Of a stretch of 24,965 nucleotides of DNA, positions 9,431 to 19,334 are shown piece by piece. A program made the translations under genes and the position numbers. This stretch comes from Chara braunii (taxonomy: Eukaryota; Streptophyta; Charophyceae; Charales; Characeae): assembly GCA_003427395.1 (NCBI GenBank), contig BFEA01000105.1, forward strand, positions 996,511 through 1,021,475, given 5' to 3'. The notes under the pieces were generated by a model. It worked only from the letters and a program-made list of their open reading frames with translations, made no database searches and was not told where the DNA came from. Position 1 is the first letter of the stretch; every line of letters starts with the position of its first letter.

Positions 9431-11880
9431 GAGCGAGGTAGGAGGCTATGTGTGGGTTTCGAGGCGCTCTGGATCACATGGTCGAGACAGAATCTTGATT
9501 CGGGCGCCAGTTTAACCGCTATGAGGGGTAGGGGCTGCAGGGTAACTAAGGGAAGTTCCAAAGCTTGACCATGTATCTTCCTATATTTCATAGGAAGATT
9601 CATCCTCATTCGTACACTTAGCGAGTAATGTTTCGGTTTTTTGTTTTGCTGGCTCCTCATCATAGCCTCCACCATCTGGTTTGCTTGTCTCCCCGCTCGC
9701 CGTCAAAGTGGTAATGGTAGTCGTCTTCGAGATAGTGGTCGAGATTTCGACGCTTATCTTTGCTTGTCGTATCTACCTGGCTGCTTGCAGCTCAGACACT
9801 GCGCTGTATGCTCGTAGTCGAGCCCCATTTCGATATTTTTTGTAACGATGGGGTCACGATGATCGTTGCTGGATGCCGGGAAAGTGCCAACGGTCGTAGT
9901 ATTCTTTCCTGATTGGTAGAGACTATGTTCTTCGTCACGGATGGACGGATCCCTGTCTCAGCCGTGATATTTTTAACTGCCACAACAGTGACAGATAGAC
10001 TACAAACATACACTACAGACATGCGCAAGTATGAGAGAGAGAGAGGAAGAAGAGAGAAGTCGTGCTACAGTGCCGAGCTGCAGGCCCCATCATCGGGCAT
10101 GCTTTACGAGTAGAAGAGTAATGTCATTTTTATTTGTAAAGACCATCTTCATGTCTGCTACGGTCTAGTCATGGTTTCCGCTTTGGTCGTCTTCATGCTC
10201 AACGCCCAGGTGTTTGACAATATATTCCTCAACGAGGTTTTCGTGAGTATGAGTGTGCTTTTTGTGGTTGTGTTGCTATGAGATCGAAGTATGTTACAAC
10301 TGTTGAGCGACCGAAGTCTTGCTGATGACTGCTGACCCTGTTGTTGGGCGTTAACATGTTGCAGGCACAACTGTATACAATCGCTGGTTGTTAAGCGCAA
10401 TGTAGTTGTGTCTTCTGCCGTGCTTTATTGGCTCATTGCATCAGAGTGTGCAGGGTGCTAAGGAGATTCCTCTATCCTGGCCGTTTTGAAACACGCACCA
10501 AAGAGATCAATGTGCATGCGAGCCGGTCCACGAGGCGGACGAAACCTGAGTGATGGGAACGCACTGCAAGAGTACCGTCCGCCAACCGTGGCCAGATATC
10601 GAGGGGGGAATTCATCAGATCCAGACATAGCAAGGATTGACATATTGAGGACTCTTTCTTGATTTTGTAGGTGGTGATGCAATACCATTCCTAGTTGGCG
10701 AAGTGATTGCCCGGTTGATTCTGTTGGCGAACGGGGCTTTTGGAATTGTTGTTGTTTTGGGTCACAAGTGTTGACTTCAGAAGGCTGAGACTAGTAATTT
10801 AGAAAAGTACTATAATTGTTGTATTTTCGGTAATGACTGCTGCTGCAACGACTGTTGATTGCAACGGCTGCTGTTGCAGCATTTCCATTGTTGCCCCTTC
10901 CTACTAGTTGTGTCAGCAGATTGCTAGTGTTGTTAGTTGTTGTGCACCATTTTTTTTTACGTTGTCGTATGTACTTGCTGAGTATCGCAGCGTCTTTGTT
11001 GTGTATTGCCGTATACACGCTGCGTCGCAGCGTTCTACTAATCTTTGTTGTTGGGATCTGCCATTGAGCCCTCGCCATTCCACTAAGCGCAACTACTATG
11101 CTAGTCGATGCGCAGGGTTGATAGGTGCGTCATGTTCCGCTAAGCATGACGGTGTGTGCCTATAGTTTGAATATAGTAGGAGCGGTGGGTGTGTTCTATT
11201 CAAACACTAGGCTTCTTGACTGCGTAGCAACAATTGGTCGGGAGGGACGACGCCACATGTGAAGGAGGTGGTCATGTTGCAAGAAGGACCCCTACAGTGA
11301 CTTGGATGATCGTTGGGATATTGTTACTTGACGTTTTTATCACGGTTTTATTTTTTTCGACTGCATTCTTTTGGCCGTCATTGCGGGGCCCTCAGGCACA
11401 TCCAGGCATCAAGGCCCTCTTCTGGGAGTTGAGTCAGTCCCCTTCTTGTATCTCAAGAGTCTGGAACCCCTCATTCTTCCCTTCTTAAGTCTAATCCTGT
11501 TCTAAGAGGAAGGCGGCAGGCGGGATTGCAACCCGTAAGACCGCAACAAGACTGTTGGGAGTCGGCCCACCGATTGCGAGAGCTCTGCCGGAACTCAGGA
11601 GGAGTTATGGAGGCAGGGAACTGAGAGGTAGTCTTCCATCTCCTTCCATAAACCCAGTTATAACCCCTAACTGTATTTGTTGCTATGGTTGACTGAGTAT
11701 ATTGCATGTCTCCCTTCTTTGACTTTCAGTTTGACTTTCATAACAAACCAGACTTTAATAAAGGAATGCATGTACAATGTCAGTTTCAGTTTTATTGTCT
11801 GACTGAAAGCAGATTCTGAACAGGGATTGCATCTGGGGGAACGGTGGGCGGAAGGTTGTATTGTTTATGTCTGACTGGGT
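9430..11880. other. interior of inverted repeat, continued; unclassified
   Basis: The minus strand encodes short, Q/N/T-rich open pieces (for example at 10158-10400 and 10791-11078), as expected from CAA/CAG/AAC-rich DNA. A small inverted repeat, TGCTGCAAC / GTTGCAGCA, lies at 10841-10849 and 10873-10881. The stretch 11480-11800 contains AATAAAGGAATGC (11758) and several GACTTTCAGTTTGAC-like phrases, so a retroelement LTR or 3' end is possible but unproven. I could not identify any conserved protein domain. Confidence 0.35.
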
Positions 11881-11904
11881 CAACCAAAGGCTGGGAGACT
11901 CGGA

Positions 11905-12625
11905 GTCTCTATAAGATTGGAGGGCCCAGTACTATGTTTATTTTCAATTGTCTTAAGGACCAGGCAGGTTCTCATAAGATTTGGTAGTGTGATTGCTTTA
12001 ACTTGCGAGGGTTGTTTGTGCATGACGTTTAGGGACCAAGCATTTTTCCATAAGATTGGATGACTTGGTTGCCTTGTTTTCTTTGGGGTTTGCTCATGTT
12101 TTGTTAGTTCTGAAAGAGAGTTGAGCATGTTCCATAAGATTGGATGATCATGACTCTCTCTTGTTTTATTCTGAAGGGGAATTCAAGCAAAAAACTGGAC
12201 AGGTTCCCCTAAAATTTGGTGGTTTAGTCTGAAGTTGCGCACATGCTGAAACCAAAAGGTTAAAATTGTTTATATTTTATACTATTTTACTTATGAACAT
12301 GCTAGTCAGACATTTTTTCATAAGATTGGATGGTCTAACTATAACATATCATTTAACTGAAGAAAATATGAATTAAGAATAAAATTGTGGTAAAAAGGGA
12401 CGTTTTGAACCTTAATCTAAGATGATCGGTTCAGTCATATGTTACCTTAAAAGACAAAGTGCAGACAAATATGTATATATAACTTTGATACTTAAATGGT
12501 TCAGGGTGACTGGGCTGGCTAACCTCGTCATGTGCTCAAAGAAGAGAAAAGTTGTAGTGCCCTTTGTTTGTGTATATTCTATAGCTAAGATAGACAGATT
12601 CTCATCAGATTGGGTGATTTAGCTT
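11905..12625 (+). repeat. tandem array around CCATAAGATTGGATGACTTGG
   Basis: A conserved core recurs near 11909, 11969, 12049, 12131, 12208, 12319 and 12601, with about 60-110 bp spacing for most copies. It is the inverted counterpart of the TTAGAAACAATGTCTAAC array at 5005-5720. Confidence 0.7.
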
Positions 12626-12929
12626 TATGCCTTATGTAAGTTGGGTATAAAGGGATAAATCATTAAAAGATATGAACTATTGTCTGATAAGGTTAACTTT
12701 GGGTTGGTGAGAGTACTTACCTTTGTGGTTCGGCTTGTATGTGGCTGAGTGAAATCACTTCCTAGTCTGAGTTTCAGTTGATAGGTAGTTGCTTTAGTTG
12801 CTCGCCACATGCTGAAGCCATAAGAGTTAGTTTCAATTCCTGTATTTTCTGAGCTAAGTTTATTTTTACTTAGGTCGATTTCTGCATTTTCTGGGATCAT
12901 TTATTGTACTTGGCCTTGTATAAATCTTG

Positions 12930-13490
12930 GTAAGCCACTTTCTCTACGAGAAACGATGCCGAAATTAAAAAAAAAACAAGGAGTTAGTTATATTTTGTAT
13001 TTTCAAGGTTCAATTTGTCTGACTTTTTAGCTTAGTAAAAATTTGGAAAACCTCATTTTCTAAAGGGAGTGCTTTCCAAATTTTTGCTACTTCAGGGAGT
13101 TAGACAAAATTGGACATTGATAAATCAAAGTCGCTTTAGATTCTGAACTTAGCTTTGTATAAATCTTGGATTAACACTTTTTCAAAGCGAGTGTTGCCGA
13201 AATTTCTACAAATGTAAAGAGTTAGTTAAATTTTGTCTTAATTGAACTCAAGTCTTGTTTCTGAGTTCATATCCGACTTAGTAAAAATCTGGAAAGACTT
13301 CTTTTCTAAGGGGAGTGTTGCCCAATTTTTTACTAATTTAGGGAGTTAGACAAAATTTGACTTTTCAGAATTAGAGATTGTTTTTGTTATCATATTTGAG
13401 TTATTATAAATTCTGAAAATATACTTTTCTTATAGGAAGCGTTGCCAAAATTTTATTAGTTCAAAGAAATTATATTATATTTTGACAGGT
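12930..13490 (+). repeat. tandem array with about 120-bp period
   Basis: Five units start near 12937, 13052, 13170, 13299 and 13422. Each contains TTTTCTAAGGGGAGTGTTGCC-like text, then a run of AAATTTT, then AGGGAGTTAGACAAAATTTTG, and a following GACTTAGTAAAAATCTGG. Spacing is about 115-130 bp. A diverged inverted counterpart lies in the left arm at roughly 4480-4960. Confidence 0.7.
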
Positions 13491-14154
13491 GGCGACTCGG
13501 GCCATCCACCCTATGTAGGGGAGATGCTACCATAGGTCTACCTTGCGTTGGGTATTGGCTTAGAGGTATGCATTTTGTAGGAAGGTCTTGGGTGAGAATG
13601 TGTTAGTGGAGTTTTATTCTCCATACACTTATGAATTTAACTTGGATATTGGTTTGTCATGTGTTAGAGGTCCTCTTGATCATTTGATTTATGACCTGGA
13701 CTAGTTTCAGTTTGATCCTACGAGAATCATCTTCTATTATCACAGATAACAAGTCGGTTGCTGCTTCGTCGGTTTACGACTCAACTTCAATTCATCCTCA
13801 ATACTCAACCTAAAAGGCTTTAGCCCTTGTGGTTTCTATTGTTTTATGAAGATTTTCACCCGGACTTTTATTGAATGGCCATTTAACAAAGGTACTCAGT
13901 ATTTAATTATGGGAGGTTGGACAAAGGTTGGGGCTTGCATGGCTAAAGCGAGGGGTATGAGTATAGAGAATAGTTGAAGTTGACTCCGTGTAGTGTGTGG
14001 ACTTTAGGTTGATTCTTTGATGTGATTGCAGGTATGTTCTGTGGTTTGGACTTTGGATTTGACTGCATGCGATCACATACATATATATGGTTATGAGGAG
14101 TCTCATAGTGATTATGAGAAGTGATCATCACATATTTATTCTCCTTTTACATAT

Positions 14155-15133
14155 GTACATGCGCATACCTATGTTTGGGTGTTCGCGTGACCTGAGGGGT
14201 CCACGCTTAAGGGTTTAATTGAGGTCCAGATTGAGAAAGGAAGGAGAACCCCCCCCTTTTATTATTATATGTTTTTTAAAGATTTCTCAGTCGGACGTTG
14301 GTCTTGGGCCTGGATTCGAGGTCCTTGTCCATGACATCCCAGGTCCTTGACTCTGCATGGAAGGGATCCCCCACCTCGCAGAGCCTATTTGCCCGGCCAC
14401 TGGGACACTCAACCTAAAGGTTGGAGATGCTGTGGAGGCCGTATATTTATTCCTTCAGCCATGCAATATCGTGAAGGGGTAGACCCTCACGATACTTCGA
14501 GTTTGACACTTGAGTGTCATAGTAAGCAGTATTCGAACCCACGAGGGACCGCTTGATTATGGGCACTACATAGTACGTCATCATTGCGACTACGTGCATA
14601 TTCATACATTGCAAGTCTATATGGGAAGGTTCTGCGTCCGCTCGGTTTTATACTAAGTCTTGTGCAGGTCGTCTATCCGATTTCGACATCAGAAAGTTAT
14701 GGGATGGCTACTGAAAGGACTAGGATTGTGTGCGTTGTTTTGTTTGTGTAGCCCCCCAAGGCGTCAGTTCGCGTGGGGGTTCGATAGAGGCATAAAACCA
14801 CGCGTAGCCCCTACGCTACAACGAACAAGAAACGCCCTTGGCTGGTCTACCTCTGTGATTGCAACTGATTAACTTTCGTACTGTGGACTTGAAGCTCGAC
14901 GGGGATACGCCCACCGAGAGAGGTGACAGCTCCCGTAAGGTGGAGGTAAGTCGTGCCTCGCGTAGGCCCTATCTTGTCGTAGGGGTTCGTGAGAGGTATG
15001 GCTGGCGCACTCGGTCGGAGCGGCTTGCAGAAACTCCATGTGTATTCGCGACGAGGATTAGACCAACTCCTGCGTGACACGGCCGGGAGGGTCCCGCCCC
15101 GTTTGTGTGGTGCTGGACCAATGTGCTCGACAT
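14155..15133 (-). repeat. arm-end repeat, copy 2
   Basis: Reverse complement of the same family as copy 1 and copy 3. Compared with copy 3, it matches from the CATAGGTA..ACGCGAACACC text (about 14170) through the CAAGCGGTCCCTCGTGGGTTCGA text (14533-14555) to GTGCTCGACATCGG (15122). It gives a second uninterrupted view of the A-to-B order. At 14529-14540 it contains the complement of GGTTCGAATAC, which looks like a tRNA B box. Confidence 0.8.
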
Positions 15134-15319
15134 CGGGTTATTGGGGTCTTCTTGGGTGAGAAGTAAGACTAAGGAGTTGTCTTTAAAGTTTGAGAGGTTT
15201 CATTGTGCCTGCCTGTTGACCCAATCTTTCAATCTAACCCTTGTGGATATTTTTTTTTCCTTTACCTTTTCTTTCATTACTTGTAGGGATCTGTTTGTCT
15301 CCTGCATTTGATTGGGTTC

Positions 15320-16070
15320 CTCACTGTTCCCATCAGACTATTGTGCCTGGCAGTCGTTGTCACTGTTCTCCCCCTCGAGGATGAGAGGGGATAGATAGTC
15401 TGTATTGCCTCTCCTTGTCCATCCTCAAAGATAATACTCTATTGATGAATTTGACATTGAAGTACATAAAAGAGATAGGCAAGGAGATAACTTCCGAAAG
15501 GCTTACGATCATGTCGATCGGGCCTTCCTCGACATGTGCTTACAACGAACAAACTTTGACCCTAACTGCATATGATGAGTGAACATACTACATTGAAGAG
15601 TCACAACCATATGATGGGCCCGGGTAATGGTCACCTATCCAACCCCTTCTTACTTCGACGATCGGCGAGACAAGGGTATCTATCCCATAACCCTGCTCTT
15701 GTTTATTATAGTCATGGAGGTCCTGACTATAACTATTAAAGTGACCCTAACATAGGAGTAAGAGGTCCCCGAGATCCCTCGCCACCTCATCCTAAAAACC
15801 TCTTCATTTGCCGATGACCTGACATTCCTCGTCAAAGCTAACAAACCCTCCCTTCAAGCTTCGGTCACAATTATCCAGTGTTTCTCCCTGACATTAGACG
15901 TGGTAGTGAACTGGGGTCTAAGACCGAAGGATGGCGGCTCCACCCCAGGACGAACAAGCCCCTATAGAATATGCCATAGCCTAGAAGAGGCAAGAAGAAG
16001 CCATAGGGATACTGGGAGTCAAAATAACATCGTTGGGCCCTCCATAGAACCATAGAGCCACTCTGGTCGA
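15320..16070 (+). pseudogene. LINE reverse-transcriptase fragment, frameshifted and with stops
   Basis: Non-LTR retrotransposon RT motifs appear in order. PHQTIVPG is at about 15329, and LKDNTLLMNLTLKYIKEIGKEIT starts at 15424 in one frame. After a shift come FRKAYDHVDRAFLDM at 15492, then GIYPITLLLFIIVMEVL near 15675 (the family has GCPLSPLLF). SFADDLTFLVKAN at 15804 carries the catalytic FADD at 15807-15818, and AIGILGVKI ends near 16023 (the family has YLGV). In-frame TGA codons follow 15567, so it is dead. It ends where it meets the antisense Ty3/gypsy ORF at about 16073. It may belong to the same LINE family as the endonuclease relic at 5740-6850, but on the opposite strand. Confidence 0.8.
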
Positions 16071-17032
16071 TGATCATTCAATTTCTTATTATCGACGCAT
16101 ATACAAATTGACCCATTCTTCTTCGAGACCAGGACCACGGGGAAGGACCAGGGCCCTGTGGATGGCTCGATCCATCCGTTAGCCTCGAATTCTCGGATTT
16201 GTTCCAACGTCGTCCTCCATTCTGCGAGGGAGTATCTGTATGGTTTGCAGTGGATTAGTGGGTGCGTTCCTATTTGGATTTCATGTTGAATAACTAAAGA
16301 CAGTCCGATGTCCATGTCCTTGACGCTAATCGTCCCTTGATATTCGGTCAGAATGTCTGCAATCAGGCAGTGAGTTTCATCGGGCACGTACAAGGGCACA
16401 TGTAGTTCATAAAGTTGTCCGTGTATGTTAACCGTCACTTGCTTTGTGCCCGTCTTCGTACCGTTTCCGAGTGGGGGAGATGAAATGAATGAGTTGTCCG
16501 ATTGCCAGGAAAACACCGTGGTAACCATTTGGGCGCTCTCCTCCCCGATTGCCACGTTTTCCTTCGGCGTTACGTCATCATCAATGTCTCGAGCGCTTAC
16601 GGGTTTCTTGGCAATTTTGATCTTGAGCTCGTAAGGCGGGGGATCGTCACGCCCAGGAGATTCCATAGCTTTGCTCTCGGTGCCCTGTTGCAGCAATCGA
16701 ATCTCCTTTCCTGTAGAGAGCAAGGAGTGGGGGAGTTTCGTAATATCGCAGAAGGCCTTCTTATCCATGTCCCTGGGGAGAAGCGGGGTGGTAGCTTTGT
16801 ATAGGGTTCGAGGGGGTTTCGAAGAATCGGTCATTCGGGATACCTGTACCAATGGTCCCCCTAGGATTGAAGCTCGCGTTCGTTGGAGATTCCTCTCCGT
16901 AAGGACGAATATTTTTGCCACTTTATGACGGACAAGGTAGCGAATCAGTTGGTGCGCCATATCTCGGATCACCGGGTCTGCCTCGTCCTCGCTGTCAAAG
17001 TGCGCCAGCCATCGGCTGAGTGCGTCAGCCAT
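16019..17032 (-). pseudogene. truncated Ty3/gypsy polyprotein: retropepsin C-terminal half and start of RT
   Basis: An open frame of 337 codons. Residues about 198-240 resemble the back half of a retropepsin (VTVNIHGQLYELHVPLYV, then CLIADILTEYQGT, where LLGxDxL is usual). No DTG/DSG catalytic motif is present. Residues 258-320 are the N-terminal part of a gypsy RT: KPYRYSLAEW, EANGWIEPSTGPWSFPVVLV, SKKNG and CVDNKKLN. Similarity stops at residue 320 (about 16073). The last 17 codons come from antisense LINE sequence. RT palm motifs, RNase H and integrase are absent. Residues 1-197 (starting MADALSRW) are not recognised. The start lies in a GAGGTATGGCTG phrase that also occurs in the neighbouring A block. 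In-frame TAA lies just upstream of the ATG. Confidence 0.75.
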
Positions 17033-17049
17033 ACCTCTTTTCCTTTAGG

Positions 17050-17502
17050 GTCTGGTGTCGAGCGCATCGGTCCGGCACCGCACAAAACGGGGCGGGACCC
17101 TCCTGGCCGCGTCACGCAGGAGTTGGTATATTCCTCATCGCGAATACACTTGGAGCTTCCGCAAGTAGCTCCGACCGAGTGCACCAGCCATACCTCTTGC
17201 GAGCCCCTACGACAGGATAGAGCCTACACGAGGCACGACTTACCTCCACCTTACGAGAGTTGTCACCTCCCTTCGGTGGGCGTATCCCCGCCTAGCTACC
17301 AGTCCACAGTACGAAAGCTAATCAGTTGGAATTGCAGAGGTGGACAAACCGAGGGCGTTTCTCGTTCGATGTAGCATAGGGGGTACGCGTGGTTTTCACC
17401 TCTATCAAACCTGCACGCGAACCGACGCCTTCGAGGGTTGAGGTCCCAAGCGCGACTCGTCGCCAGTCGACTAGGACGCATCCCACACACCACGCGTATA
17501 CC
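17050..17502 (+). repeat. arm-end repeat, copy 3, first half (A block)
   Basis: It matches copy 2 in inverse orientation over about 380 bp (GTCGAGCGCATCGG, GCGGGACCCTCCTGGCC, ACGCAGGAGTTGG, GACTTACCTCCACC, GAGGGCGTTTCTCGTT). It also matches the end of the copy 1 A block (GTCGACTAGGAC, then ACGCGTATACC). It breaks off at the N at 17503. Its continuation, including a repeat of its last 16 bases (ACACCACGCGTATACC), is found at 20106. Confidence 0.8.
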
Positions 17503-17503
17503 N

Positions 17504-17688
17504 TGCACCAGCTTGGTCTGACATTTTGGCAGCTCTTTCTAATAAACGAGAATGTAGATAAAACACATCTCCTGGGAAAGCTTCTCGACCTGGTGGTCGA
17601 GGGGGGACTGAAAGCCATGCAGTGCGGAGGGAAAGAAGCAGGGAGCTTGTGGTGGTCGCTTCTTGTCAGAAAGTTATATTGCTTTTGA
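17504..17688 (+). CDS. possible 3' exon fragment, unidentified
   Basis: From the N to a TGA at 17686-17688 an open frame gives about 60 residues with balanced composition, including [16 protein letters not shown] and [19 protein letters not shown] do not recognise it. The frame happens to stay open across the N into the upstream repeat, but that upstream part is repeat-derived, so only the portion after the N could be a real exon. It could be the end of an unrelated gene cut off at the misjoin, or chance. Confidence 0.15.
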
Positions 17689-17801
17689 TTTTGGTTTCTG
17701 AATTGGTTTATGACATTTTATACCTCTGTATTCCTTTGTCTTTTGGGTGCAATTTAGGCTGGAGATGTAAAACATCCCTTCTAACCTCTTTTGGGTAGAT
17801 G

Positions 17802-17916
17802 CTACTGTGTGCACACCCGAATACAACGCACGGTCATTACTGCTGTATCTAGACTCAAAGTTGCCCCAAATGCACAGCTGCAATGACCGTACGTCGTATT
17901 CGGGTAAACATAGTAG
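17802..17916. mobile_element. small hairpin / MITE-like element
   Basis: The arms at 815-838 and 882-905 (within 17,xxx) match in inverse orientation at 22 of 24 positions, with core ACCCGAATAC and CACGGTCATT. The similarity extends outwards through CTACTGTG / CATAGTAG to about 17802 and 17916. The loop is 43 nt. The size and long terminal pairing fit a very short MITE or a hairpin RNA precursor. It lies about 280 bp upstream of the cyclotransferase start. I see no clear target-site duplication. Confidence 0.6.
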
Positions 17917-18194
17917 ATAGTAAATACCCTGTTAAGTTGTGTTAACTCTATATTGCAGAGACAGACCTCCTCCCTAATCTTCTGTTGGGGTACCTTCCTG
18001 TGCATATCCGATCATCTTCTTCTTTCTTTTGATTCCATGTCCAGTCCCAGGGTCTCCACATAGTGGTCAAGGATCGGGACACATCCGGGCCCATCAGGTA
18101 CATGTCCCCTGTAGGGACCAATCTTTCTCCATATGACAGTGGAGCGACGATAGCCGGACTGTACTTTGCCTGACTACTGCGGACGAAAGCGGCG

Positions 18195-19175
18195 ATGATG
18201 ATGCCGATCGCCATCATGATGATGGTGACGATGGCGACGACGGAAATGACAACCGTGGCATTGTCTACGGATAAGATGTCGTCTGGTCTTGGAGGAGGAG
18301 CAGCATCAGCTACAGTGACGACGAAGAACGCCTGCCACCCTATTCGCTACTTATCGAGCCGTGCCGATCCCCCTCTAGTTTATACGTATGAAGTGGTTTC
18401 AAAGTGGAAACACGATCCGAATGCTTTCACGCAAGGCTTGGTTTACGATTATGCGGGCGACTGCCTATACGAGTCCACCGGTATGTATGGCGAGTCGTCG
18501 ATCCGACAGGTCGAAATCGAGACAGGGAAAGTCCAGAAGATTCGTAGACTGGCTCACGATCATTTCGGTGAGGGCCTGACGCTTTTCCAAGGAAAGCTGT
18601 ACCAGATGCTTTGGCTCACGAACGCCATTCTAGCGTATAGTAAACAGTCTCTGAAGAAATTGGGAGTTCAGATGAGCCCTATGAAAGATGGGTGGGGCCT
18701 TACGGACGATGGAAACACACTAATCGGTAGCGACGGCAGCTCCACCATAACGTTCTTCGATCCCATCACCTTCAAGGAGGTTAGGCGCGTAGCAGTTCAT
18801 GATGACGACATGGAGGTGTCGTCGCTGAACGAGTTAGAGTACGTAAAAGGCGAAATCTGGGCGAACGTATGGATGAAACACTGTATCGCGCGGATCTCGC
18901 CGAGCGACGGGAGAGTCCTCGGCTGGATCATCTTGAAAGGACTTGCACAGCAGGTGGAGTACGATCGAAGAGCTAGGCGAAGTATGGATGTGCTTAATGG
19001 TATTGCATGGGACGGGCAGAGGGAGAGGTTGTTCGTGACCGGAAAGTACTGGCCAACACTGTTCCAGCTGAAGATTGGTATTGCTGCGTGGGCGGAGGCC
19101 GCAGCTACGGTCGAGGAGGCACGGAAACAGTGCATCCCAACGGTAGCAGAGCGTAGGAGATATGGGCTTTCCTAA
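18195..19175 (+). CDS. plant-type glutaminyl-peptide cyclotransferase
   Basis: Converts N-terminal glutamine of peptides to pyroglutamate; plant members act in the secretory pathway, stabilising secreted peptides and proteins. The 326-residue product carries the conserved blocks of this five-bladed beta-propeller family in order. These are FTQGL (78-82), YESTGMYGESS (92-102), FGEGLTL (124-130), LYQMLW (135-140), MKDGWGLT (163-170), GSDGS (178-182), FFDPITF (187-193), LNELEY (211-216), WANVW (222-226), VLNGIAWD (266-273) and FVTGKYWP (280-287). Length is near that of plant homologues (about 290-320). The N terminus (MMMPIAIMMMVTMATTEM) is a weak hydrophobic stretch that may be a signal anchor; a better start could lie in an upstream exon, since an in-frame TGA lies at 18171. 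No intron interrupts the propeller, unlike the multi-exon genes I recall from land plants. TAA ends the frame at 19173-19175. The zinc-dependent animal-type enzyme is unrelated. Identification is firm; start and genomic position are not. Confidence 0.93.
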   Translation: MMMPIAIMMMVTMATTEMTTVALSTDKMSSGLGGGAASATVTTKNACHPIRYLSSRADPPLVYTYEVVSKWKHDPNAFTQGLVYDYAGDCLYESTGMYGESSIRQVEIETGKVQKIRRLAHDHFGEGLTLFQGKLYQMLWLTNAILAYSKQSLKKLGVQMSPMKDGWGLTDDGNTLIGSDGSSTITFFDPITFKEVRRVAVHDDDMEVSSLNELEYVKGEIWANVWMKHCIARISPSDGRVLGWIILKGLAQQVEYDRRARRSMDVLNGIAWDGQRERLFVTGKYWPTLFQLKIGIAAWAEAAATVEEARKQCIPTVAERRRYGLS

Positions 19176-19334
19176 AGCGTGGAGGATTATGCCTGCTCAT
19201 GGCGGCAACATCTAGGATTTTTGGCTTTTCCTGACACTCTACTGGATTTTAAGAAGAATTCCCCCCCCAGCTACGCCTGCCTGCGCGCTTGACGACCTCT
19301 GGAGGGTCGGGAGATGGTCTCTGATTAACACCCG

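Larger units (their letters stand above)
11880..15133 (-). repeat. right arm of the large diverged inverted repeat
   Basis: In reverse complement this stretch follows the same block order as 2865-5730. Clear matching landmarks are GAGGTATGGCTGGCGCACTC and GTGCTCGAC (A block, 15000-15133), GTAGTCGCAATGATG and GGGCACTACATAGTACG (B block, 14555-14600), and the GTTGAAGTTGACTCC area (13973). Others are AGGGAGTTAGACAAAATT (13094 and 13342) and the CATAAGATTGGATG array. Landmark pairs mirror each other around position about 9000. It differs from the left arm by many substitutions and by an insertion including GGTGGCGACTCGGGCC (13490). No intact gene lies within it. Confidence 0.7.

Noticed and set aside
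11234-11488. 84-codon ORF with a hydrophobic segment
   Set aside because: T-rich DNA gives a hydrophobic stretch by chance; there is no family resemblance or supporting context.
18797-19135. 112-codon minus-strand ORF
   Set aside because: It is the shadow of the cyclotransferase gene.
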